The position numbers were made by a program, and so were the translations under genes. From the NCBI GenBank assembly GCA_037127255.1, contig JBANSL010000016.1, forward strand, positions 8,248,501-8,312,500: 64,000 nucleotides of DNA, written 5' to 3'. Positions 43,860 through 55,690 of the stretch are shown here, one piece after another. The notes beneath the pieces were generated by a model. The model did no database searches and was not told the DNA's origin. It worked only from the letters and a program-made list of their open reading frames with translations. Every line of letters starts with the position of its first letter. The stretch's first letter is position 1. The DNA is from Persicaria tinctoria (taxonomy: Eukaryota > Streptophyta > Magnoliopsida > Caryophyllales > Polygonaceae).

Positions 43860-44212
43860 TACAGTAATATTAGCATTTTCTGAGCGGTGGTTCTTCTTAT
43901 TTGTCGACGTGCGAGAGGTCGTGGACGTGTTCGAGACCTGATGGCTCATTGACAGAGTCCAAATATGAGGTTTGCACTTAGTTCCCCGGGGATCCCCTGC
44001 GTTGCCTCTACCAATTGATGGATGAGTTGCCGCACACTGCTTCGGTTCTTTCATTTGCTAGTCTTTGCCTTTATTTGCACTCTTATAATTTGTCGGCTCT
44101 GCCTTATTGTTGGTTTATGTCTTTAGCTTATTTTGACAGTTTATCCGTCGCCGAGTTCTTCGGCCTATCGCCCCACGGGCCTGTCCGGACGTTGAATTCT
44201 TACTTAATAAAA
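43860..44212 (+). mobile_element. Poly(A) retroelement family, copy F
   Basis: A plus-strand 3' portion ending GTTGAATTCTTACTTAATAAAAAAA, nearly the same tail as copy D (TTCGAATTCTTACCTAATAAAA). No TSD is evident. Confidence 0.55.
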
Positions 44213-44605
44213 AAATATATATAAATTTGGAAAAAAAAGAAAAGAAACTGGTGATTTTTTTTTTATCAATGGTGATGATTTTCTTAAAATTGCTTCGATC
44301 GAGGTGGACATTTTAAACTTAAAGGTAATATCTTTTGCATTATTTGTAATTCATTACTAATATATTTCAATATAAATTTGAAATAAATAGAAATAGGTGA
44401 TCAATTTTTTTTTCTATCACCGATGGTCATTTTCTTAAAATTGCTTCATGGTGGACATTTTATTAGTTAAACTCCTTGATATTTTATTAGGTAAACTTTA
44501 TAATATAGATTTTTTTTTTCCTTCAAATGATAAATATATCTTTTTTAGACGGGCTTCTTAGTTGAGATTCAAGGGATTAAATTAAATTTTGTGCAGTACT
44601 TATTA
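44213..44605. other. AT-rich stretch with an internal direct repeat
   Basis: TTTTCTTAAAATTGCTTC followed by GGTGGACATTTTA occurs at about 44279 and 44431, an imperfect repeat of about 150 bp that also includes the preceding GGTGAT-rich sequence. No gene. Confidence 0.5.
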
Positions 44606-45256
44606 GGGAAATTTATAGAAAACCACCCTTTAAATGTTAATCTTTTCACTTAACCACCCCTTAAATGATACTCATCAACAAATCACCGCCCTTGGTCTAT
44701 TTTTGTTAAGCCATCCTTAAATATATTATATTTTAATATTTTTAAACTCAAAATTTATGTATAAATATATTTAAAATTTGAATTTAAGGGGTTGGATTGT
44801 TATATATATATATATCATTTTTTTTAAAAACTTATAAATATAACTTAGAAATATCTTCCGGTTTATGTCTTAAAATAATTTCGTAAACATTATTTAAATT
44901 ATTTTTTAAGTATAATATGATTATAAATAATAATTTCCATTTATAAAGTTAAAAATAATATTCAAATTATTTATTTATATTTTAAAAATTGCATTTCATT
45001 AATTAACCTTTGGAGAAAAATTATAAATAACCTTTACAAAATAGGTTATTACTCACAATTAAAATAATTAAATGCATATTTTAAGTTGAAAAATGTTAAA
45101 AATATAATTTATTAAACGAAAACATAATTTAAATTGGTGATGGGTGGTGATTTGTTAATGGAAAGCATTTAAGGGGTGGTTTACTGTAATTTCAAATTTA
45201 AGAGGTAGTTAAGTGAAAAGACTAACATTTAAGGGGTGATTTTCTTTAAATTTCCC
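44606..45256. mobile_element. Mutator-like MITE (651 bp)
   Basis: Starts GGGAAATTTATAGAAAACCA and ends TTTCTTTAAATTTCCC, with TIRs of about 70 bp. Flanks TACTTATTA (44597-44605) and TACTTAGCA (45257-45265) match at 7 of 9 positions, so it is an older Mutator-like insertion. AT-rich and non-coding. Confidence 0.65.
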
Positions 45257-45275
45257 TACTTAGCATATTTCTAAG

Positions 45276-46470
45276 GATAAACTGCGTAAAACCACCCTTA
45301 AAATATGCCACATTGCTTAAAACCACCCCTTATATATCCATTTACCGAAAACCACCCTTAATAACAGTACCGTTAGCAATTGACCACCCTTTTACATTTT
45401 CCGTCTAAACACTGTTAAATTTTAAAAATTACCATTTTTTCCCTATTTATTTAATATCACTTAATACAAAGAAAACACAAAAACAAAAACAAAAGCTGTA
45501 AAAAATAAAAAAAATGGGGAACGAAATCCACAGTTCCTCCTGCATACCTTCTTCTTCAAAGTTGAATCCCCAGGCCGCCGCCGGTATGCTTCACATAAAT
45601 CATACTAAAAAAATTGGGGCTTTTGTGTGAATTAGACAAGGATATTAATGGATTTTAGAGAACTAATTTGGGTTGAATCAATTTGCCTCAAGTTTATAGA
45701 TTGTGATTTGAGGAGGTTCTTGAGACTTCTAATTAGGGTTTTTTGCGAATAAGTTTGTAGGTTGTGAATTGAGGAGCTCTAATTGGGGCTTTTATCACAG
45801 TGGCTAGGTGGAGTTCCGATGGCTTCGGATTTAGCGGTGATGGCCTAGTATTCTGTTAGAGGCGGTGGTTGCGGTCGTAACCCTGTGGCCCTTGGTATAG
45901 CTCAAGAGGTGAGGTCGTAACGGTATCCATGGTAGATTTGAGACAGATGGTGGCGACTGCGATCGAGGAGGAGATAGTAGTTGTGACTGTGAATGAGGAG
46001 GAGAATCAGGAGACGGTGGGCGATGGATGCGAATGAGGGAGGTGGTCGGCGATTGCGAGCGTGGGGTCGGAAGGTGGTGGTTGGCGACAACGAGTAAGTG
46101 GGGAGGCCAAGGAGACGGCGGCTGATGGCTGCGAACGAGGGAGGTGGTCGGCTATTGCGAGCGTGGGGAAGGTGGTGGTCGGCGGCAATAAGCAAGTGGG
46201 GAGGCCAAGGCCGACGGTGGCCCGATGGCTGGCGGCTTGAGACCCTCCATTTCATTCTTAAATTTATTTTTTATTGTTAAATTTACATTAAATATAAGGG
46301 GTAAAATTATAATTTCTCACACTTGACTGAATTTTGGATGGAAACCTAACAAGGGTGGTCAATTGGTAACAGAAGTATTATAAATGGTGTTTTTTGGTAA
46401 ATAAATATGTAAGGGGTGGTTTTAAGCAATGTGGCATATTTTAAGGGTTGTAACATATTTTTTTTGGCCC
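45276..46470. mobile_element. Mutator-like element with GC-rich cargo (1195 bp)
   Basis: TIRs of about 100 bp share CCCTTAAAATATGCCACATT and GCTTAAAACCACCCCTTA. Flanks ATTTCTAAG (45267-45275) and AATTCTAAG (46471-46479) match at 8 of 9. The interior 45540-46250 is GC-rich and includes an imperfect tandem repeat of about 110 bp (GAGGGAGGTGGTCGGC at 46035 and 46138). ORFs (117 codons, minus) are low-complexity and unrecognised. Possibly a Pack-MULE. Confidence 0.6.
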
Positions 46471-46480
46471 AATTCTAAGT

Positions 46481-47442
46481 CAGGGGTGTTATTCGAGTCG
46501 AACGAGCCGAGTAGTGAGCTGCTCATACTCGGCTCGTTACTGTTCAAGCTCCGGCTCGGCTCGAATTTTACTCGAGCTTAGAAGTGAGCTCGAACTCGGC
46601 TCACGAGCTGCAGAGAAAGCTCGAACTCGAGCTCGTTTTTCACGAGCCGAGCTCGAGCTCGTGAGCTCGTCAAAGCTCGAGGTTCGGGCGAGCAATTGGG
46701 GATGCCCCTTTCAAATCTGACCGAGAGGGGAAATTGAGAGTGAGAGAGGAATGCCATGGTCGGAAGAGAGCTCGGAGATCTGCAATGGTGGGCGACGGGG
46801 CTAGACTAGGGAGGCAAACAGGGGCAGGCGGAATGGGTTTCTTCAGACCTGAATCGGAGGAGTGAGAGGCGGCGAGAGGTGATGGGCGAGAGAGTGAGGC
46901 TGGAGGAGCGGCCAATCGGCCATGGAAGGAGGAAGAAGATGACGAGAGGCGTGAGCTACAGGGCCAGCAAGCAGCAGCGAGGATTATTTCAGATATGAAG
47001 AGAAAGGAGAGCATCAGAATGGGTTTCCTCAAACCCGAATCGGAGGAGAGAGAGGCGGAGAACGAGGACATATGTGCAAGAGATGAGGCGGGAGGTGAGG
47101 GGCGAGACTGGAGAAGCGGCCATGGAAGGAGGAGGAAGAAGCTCACTAGAGGCGACGGGAGCTACAGGTGAACGAGCAGGTGTGAGGAAGAAGATGATTG
47201 GAGCCGGAGGCGGCCAATATCTTCAATAGAGGAGGAGTAAACCCTAAAAATACAAGGGTACAACTGTAATTTGGGGGAGGGGGAATTGAGTTATGCGAGT
47301 AGCTCGAATAAAGCGTGGCGATCTCGGAAACCTGCTCGTATTCGGCTCGTTTTGTAAATGTGAACGAGCTCGAGCCGAGTTATTCGAGTCGAATCCGAGC
47401 CGAATCCGAGCAGCTCGTGTTCATATAACAGTATAACACCCC
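46481..47442. mobile_element. CGAGCT-rich terminal-inverted-repeat element
   Basis: Left end CAGGGGTGTTATTCGAGTCG, right end with CGAGTTATTCGAGTCGAA and then TAACACCCCTA, so the short tips and the GAGCCGAG/CTCGGCTC blocks are inverted relative to each other. The interior has a tandem repeat of about 190 bp (GGGTTTCTTCAGACCTGAAT at 46830, GGGTTTCCTCAAACCCGAAT at 47021). The antisense ORF (158 codons) is low-complexity. No matching TSD was found, so the class is unknown. Confidence 0.5.
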
Positions 47443-47459
47443 TATTTGTAACCTATTTG

Positions 47460-47866
47460 TTTGGCCCAATTAAATTCAAACCCTCATCTGCAACCTTCTC
47501 TCCCACGCCGCCTTCCTCTCAATCGTCATCTTTCTCTGGTTCTTCAAGGTACTGTTCTTCATTCTTCTCTCTCGCATGTCTCCTCTCTCTCGCTTCACTT
47601 GCTCTCCCTCTCCTTTGGTCTCTGCTCTTGAACTAGCGAGCACGATGTTTGTGTACGCCTCCATCTTCGAATTGGTTCGAGTTTCCGATCGTTTTCGGTA
47701 CGACGTTCCCGGAACGGAATTCTATAGCATGTACCACGAATCCAGCTTCAATGGTCAAAGCAATTGTAGATCTCCAATATTATACGATTTAATTTTTAGT
47801 TATTAAAAAAAATTAACACAATTGAAAGTTACAATAAATTTAGTGTGTGAGTTGTAGGTTTCGAGA
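47460..47866 (+). promoter_or_regulatory. AATF gene promoter and 5' UTR
   Basis: TTTGGCCCAATTAAATTCAA (from about 47460) contains a GGCCCA (site II-type) element, common upstream of plant ribosome-biogenesis genes, followed by AAACCCTCA, a near telo-box. A CT-rich leader ends at TTCAAG/GTACTG (about 47549), a plausible 5'-UTR intron donor, with the acceptor TTGTAG at 47858. Confidence 0.45.
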
Positions 47867-50800
47867 ATGGGGACTATATCAAAGAAGCTGGAAAGAGAAC
47901 AACCTAGCAAGGTGGACTCAGAAGATGAGTATCAATCTGACGAAGACCTCCACACTGTGTGTCTCTTTTTATTCTTGTAACTTGTTTTGTGATTTGTTTT
48001 AAACTGTGAAGATATTGGGAGTCTGATTGGAATGTTTGTGGCATAGGACATCAATGGCGAAGATGATGACAGCTTGTCCGATTATGGGGATGATGCTTCT
48101 GATGATAATGAAGACCAGGATGAGGAGGAAGAGGAAGAAGAAGACGAAGGCAAAGAGGATGAGGACTTTGATGTTGAAAATGACGAAGATTACAAGGATC
48201 ATGATGAACAAAATGCTCAGAAAAAAGATGGTGAGCTGGAAGAGCTGGAGAAAGAATACATGGATCTTCAGAACATGGAGCAGTAAGGCTGCCTTTAATT
48301 TCTATTCGTTTTTAAAAATTTCATTTGATAGAATTCCAAAACTAATGTGCAGTTTTATAAGATAAATGTTAAATCTGCATATGCTATTGAAATGCTCTGG
48401 CCTTTCATGGGTAATTAGTGTTTGCTGAGAGAGCCATTATGTTAATTATGATCTTTTCATGGTGCATATTGTGGCTGTTTGCCTCCTTAAACTGCTGGTA
48501 TTTGGATTCTAGCAATCTTAGAAAAAGAATTAATTCTAACTAGTGTGGTTTAAAGAGCTCCTTTGATTCCAATATATTAGTTTCATCCGTGAGTTTTTAT
48601 CTTTTTTTTATTGGATATGATTAGTTTTGGTGATGATTTTCTACCTTCCAATTCAAACACTGGGAAGGACTATTGACGACCAATGAATGATGAAAGATTG
48701 ATTAAATTCATTGATACGTAACTGGCATTCCATGACTTGTATATTTCTTAATAAATAAATGCTTTAAGCTATGACACTGAGTTCCTTGGTCTTCTTTTTG
48801 GTATTCAGGGTGTAGTATTTCCCTCATTTCCTTTAGTCATGCTAGTAACTTTTGGTGGCTATTGATGCTAGTCCGTGCACATTCATGCTATTTTTTTAAT
48901 CATCAAAACTACATTTAACATGTTTTTATTTTTATGATGGATAATTAAATTTGATTTTCACTTTTATGGTCTTCTAGAAATCTTGTTCAGAATCTTAAGC
49001 GCCATAAAGATGAAGATCTACTTAAAGGAAAGGCCATGAGGAACCAAAAGGTAACTTTAGCTTTAGAGTACTTTGGATGTCTTAATTTTTAAAAAATATG
49101 GATTTCATTAGTCTCGTTCTCTTAAGATCATCCACATCTAAGGATTTTCATTACCTTAAGGTAACTATAAGTCTATAAGTTAAACCTTGGTTGAAGCATA
49201 AACCTTATGGAAATGAGATGAAAGAGGTTACCTTGGTATAGCAAGGTAGCCTCTTCCCTTTTCTAATTTTGTTTTGTTTTTTTAAAGAAAAAGTAATTCT
49301 ACCATGTTCATCCACATTTATTAATTTTGATGATGATTAAAATGAATTAAAAAATATATATATTTCATTATTTTCCAAAATAAATTATACCATTAGTTTA
49401 ATTATTTTTTACTCTATAATTTGAACTCATTTTTAACATATATATGCCCACATCTTGACTTATTGTACTTTACACTTATTTTCTCACGTATTATTTTCTT
49501 AACTGGGGATCACAATAATACCCCACCCATCCCAAATATCTCATTTGATCCAATTCTTCTAAAAAATCCTTAATTCAGTTCACCAAAAAAAAAAAAAAAA
49601 TCCTTAATTCAATCTCTTTGTTCCAGATCTAAAAAAATCGCCAATTTCAAGTGATCTTACAAATGCTTAACAATCATCCAATACCCGGGTATCCAAATTA
49701 TAATCCACATAATCCGACCAACGTGTTATAATGTTTTTAATTTTCATCTAGATGTAATAAAATATGTTAACCAAGTAGTTGTTAATTTTGTTTATTTATA
49801 AATCTATAAATAAAAATAATGGAAAATAATATATGATGATACATATTACATAAAGGTAACCTTGAAGCTCTATCAAACGTAGTTGTTAATTTTGATATTA
49901 CACAAGGTAAACCCATGGTTGTAGGAAAAAAAAAGAGGTAACCTTAAGAAAAGAGGTAGATAAAGTTAAATTTAATTTAAAGAAAAAAATAAATGAGGTG
50001 TCAAATTATTATTAGGTGAGATGTAAAAAAAAGGGAAAGAGGTTTCCCATGGTTGAAGATGGTCTAAGCCTATACCAATTCTCATCAATATTGAACTTTG
50101 CCAAATTAAATACTAACGTGCATTCTGAAAGACTGTTATGTTTTTTTTTGGCTGCATTTGTTGCTTGCCTTTGAAAAATATATTGCTTTTCTGAAATAAA
50201 ATAAAACATGAGGGATTTAATTATCTGCTTTTATTTCTTTTTAGGCTTTGTGGGACAGGAATCTGGAGTGTAGAATCATATTGCAGAGGGCTTTCTCAAA
50301 ATCAAATCGGCTACCACAGGTACAATTCTTCTGATTCTGTTGTCATATTCTCAGCATGTGATTACTTACCTTCTGAAAGAGTCCAATAAAATATGTATGT
50401 TATTCCAGGAGCCATCCCGGTCATCCTTTTGCGAGTTTGACGAAGGAGTACGTGTTGCATACGTGGATTTGATTGAGTCATCCAAGAGGACCATAGATTC
50501 CTTTCTAGAGCTTCAAGAGGTATCTTGCCCTTACTAACTATATTAATCTCTAAATTGTCGAATAAGACTTGATGTGGTTACTGGAGTTGGTGGTTTCACA
50601 TGTGCAGGCTTTACTGGAGAACAATCCATCAATCACCCAAGCCGAAGGTAATTTCTGTTTCTATCATTCTGATGTACTCTTTCCTTTTTCGCTGTTTTAT
50701 AAATTGATTACCATATACGAGCAGCAGGATTTGCATCCATCATTTAGATGTAAATTTTCATGTCCTGCAGTGTCTTAAGGTGTGTATTTACGATAGAAGA

Positions 50801-53800
50801 CAGATTTGTATCTAGATCTTCTAAAATCAGAGGAGGTGCTTTGTTAGTATAGAAAATAAAGAATCATGGACTTTTTCTGCATCAGGCTTTCAAAATTCTT
50901 ACTTTGATTTCATGTTACTGAAAAATCTAATACTATCTTAATCATGGATTTTTTCACCGGTCATAGTTTTTTGTAAATTTATTTTAATTTTATTTATGTT
51001 TTTTCACCAAGGAAAATTTTAGCATTTTCTTAACCATTCTGCCATATTACTATCTAATAAAGTTGATTTTTTACATTCTGCACCAATTCATGTCCCATTT
51101 TTTCTTCAGTTTTCGTACTGGCTGTATCATTTGCTCCTTTATGTCCTGTTGGGTGTGGTTTTAATTTATTAACTACATGTTTATTCTTCAAGGAAATTCT
51201 GGGTCGTCCCTTAAGCAGTCACTGTTGAGTAACGACGAGGATCTTGAAACTGATGAACAGTGGTTGAAAATATCACAAATGCAAGCAAGGTATTATGCAC
51301 ATCTTGTTCTTGTATTCATTTGTCTGTTTGTCTGATATCTTTGTTGCTTCTACAATCCACACTAGGCTGTCCCACTGGCAGTTGGACCTTTAAGCTGTGT
51401 GGAAAATTATGGTTAACTGCAAGTCATTTAGTATTGAAGTGGGAGTAGTGTAGCACTAGCACATGATTTAGGGAAACCAACGGAAATCCAGAGGATTCTT
51501 TGGCCACAGATTCCCAAGGGTTTTTGTTAGACAAGAGGATAGAGAGTCAAGAATACACAAATTCACAGCAAAGCACTCAAGGGAGTCCCCTGGAATCCTC
51601 ACTGCAAATCCCAGGAGATATGTTTATTTCTCTAAACTCTCAAGGAGATAAACCCTCCAATGAGCCAAAGGCAAAAGTCTGATCCATACTCACTATTCTG
51701 GATGAAAAATACCAATAACGATCTCCTTATTTAAGGACTAAATAGCTGTCCACTACTAGCCACATGCTAGAGAGATCCTTCTAACCGCCTACCCACAAAG
51801 GATCTTTCTACCCCAACTCTAGGCCTGGTTTGGCTTCCCTCCCCCCTTTTTCTGCAGCTTTGGCCTTCTGGAATAGATGATGTAGGGTCCTGATGCTTGC
51901 TTGCTAACAGTTCTAAAGTTGTTGGTGACATTGTAAGTGACCAACTGACCTTATAAGGTGTTCTAAGCAAAAAGTTATTCAATAAGCATGACATCTAAAC
52001 AAATCCAGTCTTCCAGCAAAGCATCCATTCTTTGGCCAATACTAAGGCAAAAAGCCTTTCACATAAGCAAATACCAAAAAATAGCTAATTAGGAGCCCCC
52101 CTCATCTTTTTTTTTTCTCTTTCTTTTTCTTCTGAGGCTATAACCTATCATCACCAGTTTCACCTCTCTGCATGTCTGCCATCTCGTCCTCAGACATGTG
52201 CAAACTCATTCTGGATCCTTTTCAGATCCTTGCCTATGTGCATAGCATATTGTTTGGTAATGTGATTCATGATTAATTGTTCCAAGGATAAAAAAAGGAC
52301 ATTTGCATTGATTTCTCATTTTCATGAGGTGGAAATTATTTTTTGGTATGTCGAAATATGCTTATTGAGTTATTGGAGGACTATGTTGTAATTTAGTAGT
52401 TCTATATATTCATTTGCTTCTGATGCTTCTAGATTTAAGCAATTCTGGATTAACTAACTTGTTTCCTTTTCAACTTATAGAATAGCAGCTTTCAGAAACA
52501 AATCTGTGGATAAGTGGCATAGAAAGAATGAAGTTAGCACAGGTGTTGCTGTCAAAAAGGGGAAATTACATGCGTTTAATCAGGTCTACATTTCGGATGG
52601 AGCTCGATTAGCTGGGGGTAGTTTTGATGATTTATGACTGCATGCTTACATTTTCTTCTGGTTGCAGAATATTAGTGATCAGGTTGCTACATATATGAGG
52701 GATCCAAATAAAATGGTTAAGAGTATGCAGATGATGAGGGAAACTGTTGGAGTCTTTGGTTCTGTAAGCTACTGTTACTAATTATGCTTTTTGAAAGTTT
52801 GAGTTGTTCTAGTAATATTAGCATGTTATAATACGACCTTTAGTTCCTGAATAATCGTTTTGCTGGGCAGGTACCTAGGCTTGCAGATGAAACCAAGAAA
52901 GAGGTTGACACTGTTCGTCCATATGTTAGTTCCTTGTGCAAATACCTGCTTATTCCTTGGCTAGTTGGCCTAAAGAAAATTTAACCTTTTTTCAGTAATT
53001 CTTAGTATGTGCTCCTTATCAACTTATGCATATTGTAGGTTTTACTTATTTATTTATTTAGTGACGTACTTTTGCTTAATAGCACCTTAATCCTTCCAAT
53101 AATTTGTTTCCGTAGGTCTAGTGTTCTCTGATTACTGTCATTATTTCTCTATTTTTTTAAAAAGTAAGAAAGAAAGAAGACTGTCATTTTGCTTGTGATT
53201 TATCAAATATTTTGAGTCATGATTAACAATTGGATATTCAAACTGCACAGATATTTCATTTCTCTGCACCTGATCATCTTTTCGATTCTGTTGGACTTCT
53301 TAGCAGATTACTGCACATTTTCTGTTTTTTGTAGTAGCGCATATCAACGATTAAGCAGGCATATGAAACCTGTTTTGTCTGTTAAGAGATGAACTGGGAA
53401 ATTATGTTCCATCAACCTTGTATAGCTGTTTCAAGCAAATTTGTTGTTATATTCCTGTTATGAAATAAACTCTTCTATTTATTTTCTACTATGTTAGGCA
53501 TCATCAATTGCCGAGGGTGATCCTGAGCTTCTGGAGGACACGGAGTTCTATCAGCAACTATTCAAAGAATTCTTTGAAACGATTGATCCAAACTCTTCAG
53601 GTAGCTCACCCTTGTAAATTTGAATCTCTTTGTAATTCGTAGTGCGTCTTGCTTCATCCAGGAACATAACCTCGAAATGTCAAATGTGCCTTCGTAAACT
53701 TCTTAAAAGAACCAATTATTATTATTTTCTATTATCCATCAATTTTGGGCCATTTTCTTATGAGGGTACGTTGATGACATATTTCTTTTCAGTGTGCAGT

Positions 53801-54208
53801 CATATACATCCATGTTTATTTAATAACTTTTTTTTCACCCTTTGAAGCTAAACATTGTTTTGTCTAAGATCTCTAGCTTTCTTTTATGACTTATGTGCAG
53901 AGGCGGCTTTTTATGCGATCAAGAGGATGCAAACCAAGAAGAGAAAGGTCGTTGACAGGCGTGCCTCCAAGAGCCGAAAGATCAGGCATGAGCCCCTCTT
54001 CTTTTCAAGATTTACTGTTTCTCCTATCCTGAAGTATATTCCTCAGCCATACACTCCGATATAATCATTCGATTTATTTTTTTGTAGGTACAACGTTCAT
54101 GAAAAGATTGTCAATTTCATGGCTCCCCAACCCATGGATTTGCCTCCCATGGCCTCGAAACTGTTTGAGAATTTATTTGGCTTGAGAACATCGAAACCCG
54201 CTGCCTAG
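47867..54208 (+). CDS. AATF/Che-1 (BFR2, Traube) homologue, rRNA-processing factor
   Basis: Thirteen coding exons: 47867-47956, 48047-48282, 48978-49050, 50245-50319, 50409-50519, 50608-50647, 51193-51289, 52481-52583, 52668-52763, 52871-52924, 53498-53600, 53901-53985, 54088-54208 (1284 nt, 427 residues, phases consistent). Residues about 31-90 form a long acidic tract. The middle (LVQNLKRHKDEDLLKGKAMR, LWDRNLECRIILQRAFS, DSFLELQE) is the AATF domain. The C-terminus (FYQQLFKEFFETIDP, then a basic KKRKVVDRRASKSRKIR stretch, then YNVHEKIVNFMAP and FENLFG) is the TRAUB domain. Yeast and animal homologues act in the nucleolus in early small-subunit pre-rRNA processing. The last intron appears to be GC-AG (53986-54087). 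Introns 3 and 7 (about 1.2 kb each) carry repeat DNA. The gene is intact. Confidence 0.9.
49051..50244. other. AATF intron 3 with AT-rich insert
   Basis: A 1.2-kb intron. The part from about 49128 to 50068 contains short AAGGTAACC/GGTTACCTT motifs in both orientations and ends GGTTTCCCATGGTTGAAGAT, suggesting a decayed foldback element. Borders are not resolved. Confidence 0.35.
51449..52140 (-). mobile_element. Probable LTR or retroelement 3' end in AATF intron 7
   Basis: Inside the intron 51290-52480. On the minus strand there is a purine-rich tract (GATGAGGGGGGCTCC, about 52098) followed by a TATA-like TTAAATAAGGAG (about 51728) and an end GTGCTAGTGCTACA (about 51449). This resembles a polypurine tract plus LTR. 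No TSD or second LTR was found. Confidence 0.4.
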
Positions 54209-54773
54209 TTTGACATGCTCGAGGGGGCAGTGTTGCTTGCAGGTGAAATTTTCATGTGTTGTTCCAAACTGCTTTAGACGATAGCCAGGCGATAAGGTTC
54301 GGTTTAGGTTGAGTGAAGGTTCAGTTCGGTTCGGTTTTTTATTTGCGTTGAGCGCAAACGTTGATTGTATCATTTTATATGACAAAGTTTAGTCACTAAT
54401 CCTTGACGTATTCAAATTGTACTATATATACTTTGTAGTTTGAACCGATTAACAACTAATATCTTTTTAGGTTTAGCATCACTAGAGCCAGTAAATCACA
54501 TCCATTGTTGTTTAAAGAACACAATTATGCATCATTCATTTAACACAGCAATTGCCCTTGACATTAATATTGTAATTAAGTTAACAACAAATAATCCTTA
54601 CATTTTCTGAAGCTCAGCAAGTGAAACTTATTGTTTTTGAAACTAAACAAAGATAACCCCTTATAGTTTATTGGAGTATATGTGATGTTAGAAACCTTTG
54701 CAAGTTGATTTCACGTAGTAGCCTCACACAGTTTCCCATCGTTTAGTCAGAAAATGTGGTGGTGCACAAAGCC
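54209..54773. other. Intergenic region between AATF and GRP genes
   Basis: Holds the 3' ends of two convergent genes (about 565 bp between stop codons). No other feature seen. Confidence 0.6.
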
Positions 54774-55289
54774 TTAACGACGAGCCCCTCCGCCTGCTCC
54801 GAATCCACCTCCAGCACCAAATCCACCACCAGCTACACCTCCGCCGCCACCAAATCCCCCACCGCCACCTGCCCCACCACCACCACCAAGACCGGTCCCT
54901 CCTCCTGCTCCAAACCCTCCTCCGGCACCTCCTCCAACACCACCACCAAGTCCGCCTCCGCCTCCGAATCCCCCTCCCCCACCAGCACCACCACCAAGGC
55001 CTCCTCCCACTCCGGCACCGCCACCGAAGCCTCCTCCCACTCCGCCACCGCCACCCAATCCACCGCCTCCACCAGCCCCACCACCAAGTCCTCCACCTAA
55101 TCCAATCGGTTTCGGATCGAACCCTATCGGTTTCGGGCCGAATCCGATCGGTTTCGGGCCGAACCCTATCGGTTTCGGGCCGAATCCGATTGGTTTCGGA
55201 CCAAGAAAGTGCTTGTCGTCGTCATCAGCGCCAGCGCGGGCGCACACGATCAAAGCAGCCACAAAAACAACCAGCTGCAACCTAACCAT
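54774..55289 (-). CDS. Secreted glycine-rich protein (cell-wall type)
   Basis: A single-exon 171-residue protein. Residues 1-20 or so (MVRLQLVVFVAALIVCARAG) are a typical signal peptide. DDDDKHF and five consecutive PKPIGF/L-containing repeats follow (about residues 30-64), then a tail made almost wholly of GGGLGGG/GGGFGGG motifs to the end (GGGARR). This is the layout of class I plant glycine-rich proteins, which are usually exported to the cell wall. A TATA box (CTATATATACCC on the minus strand, about 55361-55372) lies about 75 bp upstream. The open antisense frame (54756-55100, Ser/Thr/Pro-rich) is a shadow. Confidence 0.85.
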   Translation of the reverse strand: MVRLQLVVFVAALIVCARAGADDDDKHFLGPKPIGFGPKPIGFGPKPIGFGPKPIGFDPKPIGLGGGLGGGAGGGGGLGGGGGVGGGFGGGAGVGGGLGGGAGGGGGFGGGGGLGGGVGGGAGGGFGAGGGTGLGGGGGAGGGGGFGGGGGVAGGGFGAGGGFGAGGGARR

Positions 55290-55690
55290 ATTGGATCACA
55301 AAGGGTTCAGTTTTGTTTTGTGAGTGAATTGGTAGTACATGGAGGAGGAGTGAGTGGGTGTGGGTATATATAGCCGAACATACCAAGCCATGATCTGTGA
55401 ATGGAATGCAAGTGGGAGAGTAGTATATTGATGAAGGCAGTGTCTCAACTGCCGTTGGCGCCATTAGAAACTCTTTATTCAATTCATGCTCAACAATATT
55501 TAGTTATTTGCCCAACTGTTCGTCTTGCCATTTCTGTAAATGCCCAGCTCCATCCATCTCTACCTTTTATTTAGGGCTATACCACCTATACTGCAGCTAG
55601 AAATTTGCTTTCGGACAAAACTAATAAATAAAAATTAGGCTGTCAGTTTTTGGGGTGGTACTCAAACTTTTTAAAAATTTTGTTTAATAG
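55290..55690 (-). promoter_or_regulatory. GRP promoter region
   Basis: Upstream sequence of the glycine-rich protein gene with the TATA box at about 55361-55372. The copia insertion begins at 55691, about 400 bp upstream of the start codon. Confidence 0.5.

Noticed and set aside
46670..47146. 158-codon minus-strand ORF as a gene
   Set aside because: Ser/Leu/Pro low-complexity with an internal tandem duplication, wholly inside the CGAGCT-rich repeat element.
48027..48365. 112-codon Met/Lys-rich ORF
   Set aside because: Shadow frame of the AATF acidic exon (GAT/GAA-rich DNA read one base off).
54756..55100. Open Ser/Thr/Pro-rich frame of 114 codons on the plus strand
   Set aside because: It is the antisense of the Gly-rich region of the GRP gene; GGN codons read as NCC on the other strand, which keeps it open by composition.
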